From assembly GCA_033763435.1 (NCBI GenBank), contig JANRKN010000138.1, forward strand, positions 1 through 20,424: 20,424 nucleotides of DNA, in the 5' to 3' direction. Source of the DNA: JANRKN01 sp033763435. Its GTDB lineage: Bacteria > Planctomycetota > Phycisphaerae > Phycisphaerales > UBA1924. A model generated the notes under the pieces. It did not search any database, was not told the origin of the DNA, and saw only the letters and a list, made by a program, of their open reading frames with translations. The position numbers and the translations under genes were made by a program. Positions 20,324-20,424 of this stretch are shown in pieces. Each line of letters opens with the position of its first letter. The stretch's first letter is position 1.

Positions 20324-20346
20324 GTAGGTCTGCTCTCCGAGCCAAC
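20324..20346 (+). repeat. Degenerate REP copy upstream of leuS
   Basis: GTAG (20324-20327) is followed by GTCTGCTC, loop TCC, GAGCCAAC. This is the same layout and loop as the REPs in leuS, with one change in each arm that breaks two of eight base pairs. The preceding CGGTCGGCTCGGA matches the other half of the REP, making a partial inverted pair. Confidence 0.75.
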
Positions 20347-20386
20347 AGAAAAGTGGTCGAGCGGTCGAGTCATCGCTCTCTTCCCC

Positions 20387-20424
20387 GGCCCCAACGGGGC
20401 CGAGGGCTGTAGCCACGGGTGAAG
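20387..20424 (+). repeat. Possible truncated extragenic palindrome at the window end
   Basis: A 6-bp hairpin (GGCCCC, loop AAC, GGGGCC) at 20387-20401 is followed by GAGGGCT and by GTAG-CCACGGGTG from 20410, cut off by the window end. A GTAG next to a likely stem start resembles a second REP family, but the pairing arm would lie outside the window. Confidence 0.35.

Larger units (their letters stand above)
20262..20424. other. leuS upstream region with REP-like cluster
   Basis: It contains GGTCGGCTCGG twice (near 20298 and 20312), a degenerate REP (20324-20346), a GGCCCC/GGGGCC hairpin at 20387-20401 and a GTAG followed by CCACGGGTG at the very end. No Shine-Dalgarno is visible before the leuS ATG, and no clear promoter was seen. 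No plausible gene other than a leuS N-terminal extension fits here. Confidence 0.5.

Noticed and set aside
20262..20345. N-terminal extension of LeuRS from an upstream ATG
   Set aside because: The extra 28 residues come from REP-like repeats and have no family counterpart; the ATG at 20261 is a better start even without a clear ribosome binding site.
1..20424. tRNA, rRNA, CRISPR array or prophage genes
   Set aside because: None was recognised by eye on either strand; a covariance-model scan would be needed to exclude small RNAs.

Overview
The window is a very GC-rich bacterial chromosome segment. It most likely comes from a planctomycete of the Phycisphaerae type. The clues are two secreted proteins with PEP-CTERM-like tails (IPSP or VPTPG, a hydrophobic helix, then Arg-rich ends), an adenylosuccinate lyase resembling the eukaryotic type, a lipoprotein, a thioester-domain surface protein, and an ECF sigma factor followed by a membrane-anchored regulator. 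The taxonomic call is inference from gene content.

Layout: the end of an alpha/beta hydrolase (+) meets pyrB (-), with a lipoprotein gene (-) upstream of pyrB. ubiX (+) converges on a gene for a 27-residue-repeat exported protein (-), which is preceded by a beta-helix-like PEP-CTERM protein (-). Next comes a very long dnaE (-), then a Cys-Gln thioester surface protein (+) ending in a clear terminator. A NYN-domain gene and purB (-) are probably co-transcribed. An ECF sigma gene and its candidate anti-sigma gene (+) converge on a very long leuS (-).

The main discovery is that two essential housekeeping genes each carry an ORF-bearing, palindrome-ended insertion that leaves the host reading frame open. 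In dnaE, a 469-bp unit (7846-8314) is bounded by 36-bp imperfect terminal inverted repeats (32/36 identical). It carries a complete gene of the 23S rRNA intervening-sequence / four-helix-bundle family (PF05635/TIGR02436) in the +1 frame. That gene's ribosome binding site and GTG start lie inside the repeat. In leuS, a 599-bp unit (17711-18309) is bounded by perfect 26-bp inverted repeats. Each repeat is a REP-type hairpin preceded by GTAG. The unit encodes an apparently intact REP-associated tyrosine transposase (RAYT, HVH plus catalytic Tyr) fused in frame into the synthetase. Both units lie in the sense orientation of the host gene, and neither introduces a stop codon in the host frame. More REP-like sequence lies just upstream of leuS.

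Functionally the window combines pyrimidine (pyrB) and purine (purB) synthesis, flavin prenylation (ubiX), replication (dnaE), translation (leuS), an extracytoplasmic signalling pair and several exported surface proteins. The sigma and anti-sigma genes each have G-tract runs with strong G-quadruplex potential just before their starts. No tRNA, rRNA or CRISPR array was recognised.
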